From Kyrpidia tusciae DSM 2912 (GTDB taxonomy: Bacteria > Bacillota > Bacilli > Kyrpidiales > Kyrpidiaceae): DNA of 64,000 nucleotides. Shown in pieces: positions 7,956 through 16,400 of this stretch. The notes under the pieces are model-generated. The model made no database searches. It had not been told where the DNA came from and saw only the letters and a list, made by a program, of their open reading frames with translations. The number at the start of each line of letters is the position of its first letter. The first letter of the stretch is position 1. Where the stretch lies: the NCBI RefSeq assembly GCF_000092905.1, contig NC_014098.1, forward strand, positions 1,798,001-1,862,000, in the 5' to 3' direction. Both the position numbers and the translations under genes were made by a program.

Positions 7956-10900
7956 TCATTCTGTGGCGATGTCTTGGTCGGTCTGCTGACGGCTTGGCTT
8001 GATCATGACAAAGTGGTTTTCACTGTGGTCAAGCAGCCGGCGCACCGTATCCGCCTCTTCATATTGCTTCGTCCGCACGAGCTCCCGGAGGTACAGATGC
8101 AGCAGTTCTTCGACATCCCGCTTCCCCGCCGGATCTAAGGGCTGCATCGACACCTTGGCGCCTTTGGCAATCCGCCGTTTCAACGCTTCTTCGGTCAGTC
8201 CCATCTCCGGCTGTACCCGCAAGTACACGACGCCCCCGGTCATGCCCGAGCAAATCCACGGCCCTGGGTCGCCGAGAACCAGCGCCCGGCCATTCGTCAT
8301 ATACTCAAAGGCAAACCCTTTCAGGTTCGCCCGGGCGCCAATGAGACCCAGGGAATCGTTCACAGGGTCCCGGAGCATGCCTCCGATGATCACGTCAGCC
8401 CCTGAAAGGCGAATCCCGGCCCGGGAATCGGCATCTCCCTGGACGATGAACAAGCCCTTTTGAGCCCCGTAGGCCAACCCCTTACCCACAGACCCGTCGA
8501 GGCGCTCGCCTCGGCGGTTCAGCCCTTTCATCACGACAATCTTACCGCCCACAGCGGTTTTTCCCACCCCGTCCTGGGCGCCGCCTTCCACTCGAATGTG
8601 GACACCCGGGGCATTATATGCACCGAGGCCGTTTCCAGCGATCGATCCGCCGTTGAAATCGAGATTCGCTTTTTTGAAGCGCTTCATCTCACCCCGGAAT
8701 CGGCCCCGGGTTACCGAACCCGCCAAGAAACTGCCCAACACCCGATCGTGGGCCGTAACCTGATCCACCTGCTGGACCACCGTCTCGCTCCCCGCCGCCA
8801 CCTCCAATGTCGCCTGGGCTGCAATCCGCTCGGTCAATGAATCGACGCCAACGCTGCTCAGGCGAATTTTGGGAGCGCTGGACAGGGCCACCTTCCGGGT
8901 GCTCACAACGGTGGGCACCAAGAGCTCTGTCACATCCACCCGATCCAACTCCCGAATCTGCTCTAGAAGGTCCGTTCTTCCAACCAGATCCTGGGTCCGC
9001 CGCGCCCCCAGCCGGGCCGTCCATTCCTGAACCTCTCGTCCCATGGCGCGGAACAGGGTCACCAAGTTCGCCACCGCGGTGTCGAACTCCCGGGGCACGA
9101 ACATCTTCAGCCCCTTTTCCTTCGCCTCTTCTGTCGATTCGATCTGGGTGGCGATCCCGACGTGGCAGGTGTCTTTGTGGCAGGCCCGGCAACTCGTGCA
9201 CCCCACCGCCACCATGGCCAGGGTTGCAAAACCGCAGCGATTCGCTCCGAGCAGGATCATTTTCACCACATCGAGACCGCTTTTCAGACCACCGTCCGCC
9301 CAGATCTCCACCTGATCCCGCAACCCCGCCTCAGTCAGCGCCACATGGGCGTGGCGGACGCCGATCTCCACCGGCAAACCCACATGCTTAAGGGCGTGGG
9401 CCCTGGCGGCACCCGTCCCGCCGTCATATCCGCTCAGGGTGATAATGTCGGCGCCCGCTTTGGCGATGCCCACAGCAATGGTGCCGATGTTGGGCACCAC
9501 GGGCACCTTGACCGACACCCGGGCGTTCGGATTGGCCGTTTTCAACTCATCGATCATCTGGGCCAAATCCTCGATCGAATAAATGTCGTGGTTATTCGAA
9601 GGAGAGATCAAATCGATTCCCGGTTGCGCATTTCGCGCCGCCGCCACCTTCGCCGAGACCTTGGAGCCGGGCAGGTGACCGCCTTCCCCCGGCTTAGCCC
9701 CCTGACCGATCTTGATTTCAAGGATGTTGGCCGCATTGCACAACTCGATGTTCACTCCGAAGCGCCCTGACGCCACTTGCAGCCCCCGGTGTTTCGGGTA
9801 CTTGCCAATCATGTCTTTGATCTCGCCGCCCTCACCGTTCATAGCGACCATATCGAGCTGTTTCGCCGCTTCAGCATAAGCCCGGTACGCTGTCTCATTC
9901 TGAGACCCGAAGGACATGGAAGAGATGAGAAAGGGCAGGCTGTGTTCCCCTACCGACAGGTCTACCTCGTCCGGGTCAACACCGCTCGCTTCGGATTCTT
10001 TCAAATCCATGACGTGCCGCAGGGAAATGGGGTGGCTACGCTCCATCTCCTCCAGCTTTTCCACGTATTCCCGGTACGGTCTCACCCCTTGGGCCGCATC
10101 CCCTGCTGCTTTCCAAATCCGGGGATAATAATTGTACTGGCGAACCGGCCGCGGGGCTCCCTCCCCGTTTGCAATCTCGTACCGTCGACGAGCCTCGGCT
10201 TCGAATTCCCGCCATCCGAATCCCGCCGTTTCAGAACCGCAAAATCCAGGCGTCTCTAAAACGGGGTGCAGTTCCGGTTTCAGCCCAATGGAAGAAAATA
10301 GCCGGTCATAGCCCCGCAGCTCGTGAATGCCGAGGGTGGAAATGACTTTCTCCAAGCCCTTCTGAAGCGCCGCGTACAGATTGCCAACGGACACCGCAGG
10401 ATCTCCACCTGCGAGTTCCCACATGAGATACGGGTTCAGAGCATCCGCCCCAAGCCCGATGGCGGTTACGAGATCATGAAGGTTTCTCAGGGCACCCGAG
10501 CGCAAGACGACGCTGACCCGCCGCCGGAGATTGTCCGCCCCAGCCTTTGGTGCCCGGTTTTTCAAAGCGGTGTGAACCGCCGATACCGCTAGATGCGGGT
10601 CGATCCACTGCCGGCCGTCCCTGAAGGCCCGGTCGTCATCGATCACCAAGAGGCAACCGCCCGCCTCGACGGCATCGGCCGCTTCCCGGCCCAAGTGAGC
10701 CACCGCTTCCTTCAGCGTTTCGTCTTCCGCAAAGGTGGCGTCCAACACATAAACCGCTTCGGGTGAAACGTCGAATTCCCGCAACAGGTCTTCGAAGAGG
10801 TAAGTCCCCAGTTGGTGCGCCAGCCCCCGGTACTCTTCAGCCGGTAACACCGATCGGGTTCGATGACCTCCGAGAAGAAGCGGCGTCTGGAGTTCCACCC

Positions 10901-12524
10901 GGCGCCCTGCCCTGGCCACGCCGCCAGCCAACGACGGCCTGGGGCCCAATACCGTCCGGGTGGAGAAGTGTTCGATCTCCCGTTCTCGGTCGATGGCGGG
11001 ATTCGTCACCACCGCCACCGTTTCTTTGTAGAAATCAGCCAGGTTTTGGCGTTCCCGGGACAAAGCGGCGAGTGGCCCGTCATAGCCCAGGGAGCGGATT
11101 GGTTCCGCCCCGGTGTGAGCCTCGAACTCAAGCAACTTGAGATCGTCCGCATCCCAACCGAAAGCAGCCACCAACCGATCCCGGAGCTCCGGCCGATCGG
11201 GAACATTTCGCAGACCCTCAGACACCCCGGTATCCAGGGCCACCCCCGGCATGCCGAACTGGAGCGATCCCCGGAAGTGATCGAAAGCGAATCGCTTTTT
11301 CGCCCGTTCCAAAACCACCCTTTGATATTCGTGGTAGGGATGGATCTTCAGACCCTTGCCCCGAAGAAGCTGCACGCCGATCTTCTCACCGGGTGCCAGG
11401 GGTTTGGGATCGGCGACCATATCCGCCAACTCCACAATTCCCTGTTCAGAGGAGAAAAACAAGGCGCTTTCCGTTTGCAACATCCACAAAGGGCGAAGCC
11501 CCAAGGCATCTACGCTGAAGACGCATTCGTCTCCGTAACGAGAAACGATCCCGGCCGGCCCTTGGGCAAAGGGTCCCCAAGCCGAACGGAAAAACATGTA
11601 TAAATCCTGCAAATCGGGTGAAAAATTCTTAATTTCATTGATGATCGGCGGGAACACCAATTCCATCGCTTCATACAGTGTCAAACCGAACCGATGGATC
11701 AACCCTTCCAGGGTTCGGTTCAAATCCTGGGAGTCACTCCCCTCCCGAACCAAGGGAATCCCCAACATCTCAGCCTCTTCTCGAAGCTTCGCGATGGTGT
11801 TGATTTCCCCGTTGTGACCCAGCAATGAAAACGGCTGAACCCGTTCGAACACCGTGGATGTATTGGTAGAATACCGGTTATGTCCAATGCTCACAGCGGA
11901 TCGCAGATCCCGGCTCGCCAAATCCGGATAATAATCCGGCAGGGAACCGGCTGACCCGCGGACTTTGTACACCACCGTCTCGGTGCTCAGGGACACCACG
12001 TGCACCGGAGTCTGGGCTTCAATGGCCAGTTGCAGCTCAAACAAAACCCGTCCAGCCTCTTTGGCATCCTCCAACAGACCGGCCACCTGCCAAAAGACCG
12101 GTTCATCCGCCCGGCCCCGGGGCCCCAAGGCCCTGGAATTCACATTCCCTTCTTCCTCGATGAGAATCTCCAAGCGGTGCTCCCCGAACAATCCCCGAAC
12201 CTTGGCCTTCCAAGTCTCCCGCGACTCCCCCGACTCCCGGGGGAGGAAAAAATGCCCCACAGCAAACCTGGGATCCTCAGCGAGCGAGCCGGGATGGCCA
12301 TGATGGGCGAGTTTCTTCGACCATAACTTTCGAGGAAGATCCATCAGAATCCCGCACCCGTCTCCCTCCCCGTCAACGAACCCCGCCCGATGCTGCATCT
12401 GAATCAGAGCCTTAATGACGCTCTGAACATTCTCGTTGGAGGGAACACCGTTTCTTTGCACGGCGGCGACGATTCCGCACGCATCGTGTTCCGAGCCCTC
12501 CCACATACCCAGCTCGTTCTGCAT
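7956..12524 (-). CDS. gltB: Glutamate synthase large subunit (GOGAT)
   Basis: About 1522 residues, full length. The N-terminal glutaminase domain begins after a short propeptide at the nucleophile cysteine in EHDACGIV; HNRYSTNT and GHNGEINT are family motifs. The central and FMN-binding synthase domains follow (GQGAKPGEGG, SGYDGGTGA, ADGGLKSGLD) with the 3Fe-4S cysteines in CTSCRACHKDTC, then the C-terminal beta-helix domain. It makes two glutamates from glutamine and 2-oxoglutarate, needing a GltD partner or ferredoxin. The ATG at 12524 follows AGGGGGTGG; a GTG at 12554 also opens the frame. No gltD gene is in the window. Confidence 0.97.
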   Translation of the reverse strand: MQNELGMWEGSEHDACGIVAAVQRNGVPSNENVQSVIKALIQMQHRAGFVDGEGDGCGILMDLPRKLWSKKLAHHGHPGSLAEDPRFAVGHFFLPRESGESRETWKAKVRGLFGEHRLEILIEEEGNVNSRALGPRGRADEPVFWQVAGLLEDAKEAGRVLFELQLAIEAQTPVHVVSLSTETVVYKVRGSAGSLPDYYPDLASRDLRSAVSIGHNRYSTNTSTVFERVQPFSLLGHNGEINTIAKLREEAEMLGIPLVREGSDSQDLNRTLEGLIHRFGLTLYEAMELVFPPIINEIKNFSPDLQDLYMFFRSAWGPFAQGPAGIVSRYGDECVFSVDALGLRPLWMLQTESALFFSSEQGIVELADMVADPKPLAPGEKIGVQLLRGKGLKIHPYHEYQRVVLERAKKRFAFDHFRGSLQFGMPGVALDTGVSEGLRNVPDRPELRDRLVAAFGWDADDLKLLEFEAHTGAEPIRSLGYDGPLAALSRERQNLADFYKETVAVVTNPAIDREREIEHFSTRTVLGPRPSLAGGVARAGRRVELQTPLLLGGHRTRSVLPAEEYRGLAHQLGTYLFEDLLREFDVSPEAVYVLDATFAEDETLKEAVAHLGREAADAVEAGGCLLVIDDDRAFRDGRQWIDPHLAVSAVHTALKNRAPKAGADNLRRRVSVVLRSGALRNLHDLVTAIGLGADALNPYLMWELAGGDPAVSVGNLYAALQKGLEKVISTLGIHELRGYDRLFSSIGLKPELHPVLETPGFCGSETAGFGWREFEAEARRRYEIANGEGAPRPVRQYNYYPRIWKAAGDAAQGVRPYREYVEKLEEMERSHPISLRHVMDLKESEASGVDPDEVDLSVGEHSLPFLISSMSFGSQNETAYRAYAEAAKQLDMVAMNGEGGEIKDMIGKYPKHRGLQVASGRFGVNIELCNAANILEIKIGQGAKPGEGGHLPGSKVSAKVAAARNAQPGIDLISPSNNHDIYSIEDLAQMIDELKTANPNARVSVKVPVVPNIGTIAVGIAKAGADIITLSGYDGGTGAARAHALKHVGLPVEIGVRHAHVALTEAGLRDQVEIWADGGLKSGLDVVKMILLGANRCGFATLAMVAVGCTSCRACHKDTCHVGIATQIESTEEAKEKGLKMFVPREFDTAVANLVTLFRAMGREVQEWTARLGARRTQDLVGRTDLLEQIRELDRVDVTELLVPTVVSTRKVALSSAPKIRLSSVGVDSLTERIAAQATLEVAAGSETVVQQVDQVTAHDRVLGSFLAGSVTRGRFRGEMKRFKKANLDFNGGSIAGNGLGAYNAPGVHIRVEGGAQDGVGKTAVGGKIVVMKGLNRRGERLDGSVGKGLAYGAQKGLFIVQGDADSRAGIRLSGADVIIGGMLRDPVNDSLGLIGARANLKGFAFEYMTNGRALVLGDPGPWICSGMTGGVVYLRVQPEMGLTEEALKRRIAKGAKVSMQPLDPAGKRDVEELLHLYLRELVRTKQYEEADTVRRLLDHSENHFVMIKPSRQQTDQDIATE

Positions 12525-12728
12525 TCGGTCCACCCCCTGCAAAATCCGCTCCACCGACCGCCCCGGGCCCTTTGATGTCCTCTACGGAACGACCCGGCGA
12601 GCATCCCTCATGAAACCAGGGAACCTGTCCGCCGGGTCTTTTATCCCTTCGGTGTGGCCCTAAGGCCTGCACCGCTCGGTCCTGTCCACTTACTCTGGCC
12701 GGATCCCTAGGTGCACTTCCGCTGTCGC
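12525..12728 (-). promoter_or_regulatory. Structured leader of gltB
   Basis: About 200 nt of untranslated leader. It contains a nested hairpin: 9-bp outer stem GACCCGGCG/CGCCGGGTC (12591-12599 with 12630-12638) around a 5-bp inner stem (12604-12608 with 12618-12622), plus a GGCCTTAGGGCC-like inverted repeat further upstream. No known riboswitch core recognised and no U run on the minus strand, so mechanism is open. Confidence 0.45.
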
Positions 12729-12757
12729 ATTATACTATACTACATTGACTCGTGAAA
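12729..12757 (-). promoter_or_regulatory. Putative gltB promoter
   Basis: Consensus TATAAT at 12729-12734 on the minus strand with only a weak -35 (TTTCAC, 12752-12757, 17-nt spacer), which suggests an activator-dependent promoter. Confidence 0.5.
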
Positions 12758-12981
12758 CACAACACATAGTTCACCATATGGCATAGTGCGAAAAAAAGCC
12801 ATAAACCCGACATCTTGGAAAGGGGATCGCCTTTCATGGGGGCACCGCATTCTTCGAACCGCGTACCACCGAGGGACCGGAGGAGATACAGGATTGAATT
12901 GGAACCCATTGTGTACAGTCCAATCTGTTATAGCCCACGCTGAGGCATGCGGCGGAACAGCGCGCAAAAGCCGCTGCCCGC
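12758..12981. other. Intergenic region, no gene seen
   Basis: Between the gltB promoter and the protease stop codon. Short open frames on both strands lack ribosome binding sites. A binding site for a gltB activator could lie here but I see no clear repeat. Confidence 0.4.
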
Positions 12982-13692
12982 CTATTCGGGTAAGCCGAGG
13001 CGCATCTCTCTCAGGGCTTTGCGCACCACATCCACCGCGATAGCAAAGCCGATTCCCTGGGAACTCTGGCTCACCGCCGTGTTGATCCCGACCACATTCC
13101 CCCGCAGATTGATCAGAGGTCCTCCGCTGTTGCCCCGGTTGATCGCCGCATCCGTTTGAATCAGATGGGGATATTTGCGATCTCCGATCGCCATCGGCCG
13201 TTCCTTGGCACTAATCACTCCCACGGTGACGGTGTGGTCCAAACCGAGGGGATTGCCGATGGCCACCACCCATTCACCAACTCGCAGATCCCTCTTTTTG
13301 GCCAGATGTAGAATTGGAAGTCCAGGAGGTTTAGGCACTCGGAGGACCGCCAGATCCAATTCATAGTGAGCTCCGACCACCTTGGCCTCCACCACCCGGG
13401 TGCGCCCCAAAAGCCGCACTAAGATTCGAGAGGCACCGTGGATAACGTGTTCGTTCGTGAGAATCAGCCCCCGCCGGTCGAAAAAAAAGCCGGAACCGAT
13501 ATTGAGCTGATGCAGTTCCCGCTCTTCTCCTCCGTCATCGAACTGGGGCAAAGGCCATCCCGGAATCCGAGATGCCGCAGACCGAGGAATGTCTTGCACC
13601 ACCTCGATATTGACCACCGCCCCCTTGTATCGCTCGACAACATCCGCGATGCGATACACCGATCGGCCGGGCGCTTTGGGCCTTGTCTTCAT
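12982..13692 (-). CDS. HtrA/DegP-like serine protease domain without PDZ
   Basis: About 236 residues forming one S1C trypsin-like domain: TNEHVIHGAS (catalytic His), ELDLAVLRV (Asp) and NRGNSGGPLIN (nucleophile Ser). Usual HtrA proteins have an N-terminal anchor and one or two C-terminal PDZ domains; here there is neither, so it appears cytosolic or is a stand-alone protease. The ATG at 13692 is chosen over the one at 13710 because GAGGGGGGA sits between them at a good distance. Not obviously in an operon; function probably protein quality control, unproven. Confidence 0.88.
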   Translation of the reverse strand: MKTRPKAPGRSVYRIADVVERYKGAVVNIEVVQDIPRSAASRIPGWPLPQFDDGGEERELHQLNIGSGFFFDRRGLILTNEHVIHGASRILVRLLGRTRVVEAKVVGAHYELDLAVLRVPKPPGLPILHLAKKRDLRVGEWVVAIGNPLGLDHTVTVGVISAKERPMAIGDRKYPHLIQTDAAINRGNSGGPLINLRGNVVGINTAVSQSSQGIGFAIAVDVVRKALREMRLGLPE

Positions 13693-13818
13693 ACCCGTCC
13701 CCCCTCGCATCCCATGGGGATGGCGTCTTATAGAATATGACGGGGGAAGAAGCCGGGTGAACCCAAAGGAAAAAGGCCGGGAACGACGTGCGCCCGGCGC
13801 TTAAAAAACTGGGAGGTC

Positions 13819-14139
13819 TCACGATTGGCTGGACGAGGTGTCACTTGCCCCACTCTTTAGAGCCATGGCCGCAGCTGTTCCCGGGATTGGATCCCGGCGG
13901 AAGAATGGCTGCATGCCCCGCTCTAACTTCAGGTATAGATCTCGGGCGTTGCGTCCGTGAACAATCGCGTTGTTTCGCAGGACAAAGGGCACGTCGGTAC
14001 ACAGCCCGCAGACGTCGAGGCAGTCCGAGACTTCGATTTTGAGGTCGGGGTACTTCTCCTGCAAGGCCCGCAGAACATCTCCGGATTTCTCAAGATTTTT
14101 TTTACAGAATTTCAAGGATAACGAATTCATGCCACTCAA
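13819..14139 (-). CDS. YuzB-like DUF1450 protein
   Basis: About 106 residues. The pattern LKFCKKNLEKSGDVLRAL, then DCLDVCGLCTDVPF and NNAIVHGRNARDLYLKL matches the small Firmicute family DUF1450 (YuzB), with three conserved cysteines. The C-terminal 25 residues are low complexity and extend beyond the family. A TTG at 14139 has AAAGGGGGA 6 nt upstream; an ATG at 14130 is the alternative but is 15 nt from that site. Function unknown in the family. The IS605-type element lies just upstream. Confidence 0.85.
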   Translation of the reverse strand: MSGMNSLSLKFCKKNLEKSGDVLRALQEKYPDLKIEVSDCLDVCGLCTDVPFVLRNNAIVHGRNARDLYLKLERGMQPFFRRDPIPGTAAAMALKSGASDTSSSQS

Positions 14140-14181
14140 TGCGCATCCCCCTTTCCCCCGGCCCACTCACCGGGACCTTCC

Positions 14182-14379
14182 GTGAATCCTCCCCCCACTG
14201 AAGTAGTAGGCATCCATCCATAGGCACGGGAGAAGCTTCGGCATCCGGCAGCGGGGCTGCCACCGAGGCTTTCCTGACCCCTTAGGCTGGACGGGTTCCT
14301 GGATTCCCGGACACCTGCCGGGAACGTCGTCCCGCAGGCGACCCCTCCCTTTCGGGAGTAGCAGGCTTTCGCAACATGG
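14182..14379 (-). ncRNA. Probable omega RNA (reRNA) and right end of the element
   Basis: The 200 nt after the tnpB stop are dense in small hairpins, including CTCCC-GAAA-GGGAG (14345-14358) and GGCAGC-CCC-GCTGCC (14247-14261), ending in the right-end hairpin and TTCAC. In IS605 systems this region with the end of tnpB forms the guide RNA scaffold, with the guide taken from the flank beyond the right end (here 14162-14181). Assignment is by family analogy. Confidence 0.6.
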
Positions 14380-15435
14380 TTAGGCGGTTTTCTGGCGCAA
14401 CCGCTTTTCCTCCCGGATGAACCAGGCCATGCCGATGTTGATGGCGGCATTCACGTGGCTGTTGTGAACGGGGCCGCAGTTCCTGCACGCCAAGATGTTG
14501 CCGGCCCTTAAAGTATCCAGCGAGCCGCACAGCGAACACCGGGTGCTGGTGTCCTTCGGAGAAACGAGGGCAACCAGTACACCCCGCGCTTTCGCTTTGT
14601 ACGCGGTGTATTTCATCACCCTTCGGTGCAACCAATAACCGACCCTCTGCCGCATCCTGGCCGAACCGTGCTTGTTCCTGTCCGGCCTGAAGTGCTTCAA
14701 GTTCTCGAACACAATGACCCGTGCGCCCCACTCCACAGCAAGGTCAACCAGGCGTTTGCTCAGGTGGTGGGCGTAATTGTCGTTTGCCGCGTGAACCTTG
14801 CGCCAGAGCTTTTTGCAGGGCCGGTGACCCTTCGAGACAATTCCCAGGCCGCTCACGTTCCGGGCAATGAGCCCCAGCAGGTGGTGGACATCCGTCGTGT
14901 TACACGCCGTCAGGCCGATGTGCCTGACTTTGTGAACCGTACCGTCCTTCCCCACCAAGGCGCACACCGCCCGGTTCTTGCGGCCCAGGTTCAGGTCCAC
15001 GGCCAGCACCTTCGGGTTCTTGGACCGGTAGTAGTCGGTGAACTTCATTACGTTGGACTTTTTCTCGAAAGCGGTCACCAGGTGGAAGATACCCTCTCTT
15101 TCATAAACGGTGGGCACCGTCATCTCCCACGAATCATCCAGATGGAGCTTCCTTGAATGACGGGTGGGTTCCACTTCCACGGTGATGAACCGCCAGTCGC
15201 TCCCGGTTTTCCTGTTCATGCGCGACTCTGTCCGGACCGTCAGTTTTTCCAGCTCCCTCGTTCCGGAATTCCTGTCCCACCCGGGCAGCTTGTCGAGGTT
15301 GTCGTGAATCACGTCCAGGTAAAAGCCCAAAACTGCCCGATAGATTTCTTCCGTCCGCCGGATCATCTCCGGAGTGCCGGTGATAAATCTCCCAATACGC
15401 TGTTTGGTCGAAATGATATTTTTGAGCACGGGCAT
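14380..15435 (-). CDS. tnpB: TnpB RNA-guided nuclease homologue, RuvC-III Asp replaced
   Basis: About 351 residues, slightly short for TnpB. RuvC-I aspartate is in VLAVDLNLG and RuvC-II glutamate in VIVFENLK. The zinc ribbon is CSLC...CRNC. In the last motif, usually (R)DVNAA, the sequence is NSHVNAAINIG: the catalytic Asp position is His (codon at 14455-14457, CAC; GAC would be Asp). The protein may therefore be a dead or altered nuclease. The ATG at 15435 has AGAAGGTG upstream; a GTG at 15444 overlaps that site. A TACAAT element at 15458-15463 may be its -10. IS605 OrfB family, certain; activity uncertain. Confidence 0.9.
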   Translation of the reverse strand: MPVLKNIISTKQRIGRFITGTPEMIRRTEEIYRAVLGFYLDVIHDNLDKLPGWDRNSGTRELEKLTVRTESRMNRKTGSDWRFITVEVEPTRHSRKLHLDDSWEMTVPTVYEREGIFHLVTAFEKKSNVMKFTDYYRSKNPKVLAVDLNLGRKNRAVCALVGKDGTVHKVRHIGLTACNTTDVHHLLGLIARNVSGLGIVSKGHRPCKKLWRKVHAANDNYAHHLSKRLVDLAVEWGARVIVFENLKHFRPDRNKHGSARMRQRVGYWLHRRVMKYTAYKAKARGVLVALVSPKDTSTRCSLCGSLDTLRAGNILACRNCGPVHNSHVNAAINIGMAWFIREEKRLRQKTA

Positions 15436-15550
15436 TTTCTTCACCTTCTACGGTTTTATTGTACCATAGAAGGAGTTACAAACAAACGTTTTCAAAGCAT
15501 TTGGCCGCCTTGACTCCCCATTAAAATGGGGGGATGCGGCGGCTAGTTTC

Positions 15551-15943
15551 TCAACCCACTGCGGTGTCCATCGCCGCCAGAGCCTGTTCCGCCCGTTCCT
15601 CCACAATGAGAGCCAGCCGGGGATCATAGCCCAGATGCCCTCCGAGGCCAATCTGGATCCCCGGATGTCGGCGTCCAGCTTCCTCAATGATCCGGGGGAG
15701 ATCGCGAAGGACGTGCTTCCCCAGGTGGAGAAAATACGGTACAATCACCACTCGGCCGGCCCCCTGGTTGATGCAGCGTTCTATCCCTTCCGGAATGGAA
15801 GGCGGGGTGATCTCCAAGAAAGCCGCTTCCACGATGTCCCATCGACCCGATCGCTTCAAATCGTCCATCACCCGGTACATATCTTCAGCGGCCGTCTGAA
15901 GCTGACTGCCGTGTCCAATTAATAGCACCGCGGTTCCCGCCAC
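15551..15943 (-). CDS. cbiX: CbiX-type sirohydrochlorin chelatase
   Basis: 130 residues, the short single-domain CbiX/SirB-small type. Metal-binding histidines are in LLIGHGS and PYFLHLGKHV, the usual pair for inserting Co2+ or Fe2+ into sirohydrochlorin (cobalamin or siroheme path). The start is GTG at 15943 after AAAGGGGGC. No other tetrapyrrole gene is nearby; the element insertion begins only a few bases after its stop. Metal choice cannot be told. Confidence 0.88.
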   Translation of the reverse strand: MAGTAVLLIGHGSQLQTAAEDMYRVMDDLKRSGRWDIVEAAFLEITPPSIPEGIERCINQGAGRVVIVPYFLHLGKHVLRDLPRIIEEAGRRHPGIQIGLGGHLGYDPRLALIVEERAEQALAAMDTAVG

Positions 15944-15976
15944 ATTCGTCGCCCCCTTTCTCCACGAAACGCAGCC

Positions 15977-16330
15977 TTATCGGGGGTCAAACCCCGCCGC
16001 CCCGAAGGGCTTCGGGGAGGCCTGTACCCCTTCGAACACAAAGAGCCAACCGCGCTCCGCCCGGTAAATTCGCATTTTTACATGCTCATCCAGCATCAGC
16101 AGATGAAAAAGATTCATATCCGATTTTATATAAGGGCTGAGATGTTCATCGTGGAAACGCATGGCCAACACCCGGCCGCGTTCACGCTCGGGAACTTCCA
16201 CGCCTGCCCACCCCTCGATCTCGCCCTCGCGAATGGGCGGCAGCAACCGAGAAACCCGGGACTTTAACGTCTCGTACAGATCCTTTGCGGCCCGGGCCTT
16301 GCGACTTCCCTGGGTGATCATCACGTACAT
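15977..16330 (-). CDS. Hypothetical protein
   Basis: About 117 residues, basic at the N-terminus, no signal peptide or membrane helix, mixed alpha/beta by eye. I do not recognise the family. ATG at 16330 with AAGGAG 11 nt upstream; other in-frame starts lie within four codons. It sits between pepA and cbiX, same strand, spaced 70 and 33 nt, so co-transcription with pepA is likely. Confidence 0.65.
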   Translation of the reverse strand: MYVMITQGSRKARAAKDLYETLKSRVSRLLPPIREGEIEGWAGVEVPERERGRVLAMRFHDEHLSPYIKSDMNLFHLLMLDEHVKMRIYRAERGWLFVFEGVQASPKPFGAAGFDPR

Positions 16331-16400
16331 AACCGCGTACACTCCTTCATCGCCTGAAAAAAGCGTTGGCCCAAGGCCGAGAAGTCGGACTCGCCGGTTG

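Larger units (their letters stand above)
14182..15545 (-). mobile_element. tnpB-only IS200/IS605-family element
   Basis: A single tnpB gene with both ends visible and no tnpA. The left-end hairpin is the 7-bp stem CCCCATT/AATGGGG at 15516-15531; the right end has the hairpin ACTACTTCAGT followed by a G-rich arm and the usual terminal TTCAC (14182-14186 on the complement). IS605 elements lack terminal inverted repeats and target duplications, so limits are approximate. It sits between the cbiX stop codon (15551) and the YuzB-like gene. Without TnpA it would need a transposase in trans. Confidence 0.75.

Noticed and set aside
12591-12638. Plus-strand terminator at the gltB leader hairpin
   Set aside because: The hairpin is followed by TTTT on the plus strand, but no plus-strand gene lies upstream and the run is short.
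12740-12967. 75-codon minus-strand open frame between gltB and the protease
   Set aside because: Overlaps the gltB promoter, no ribosome site, no family resemblance.
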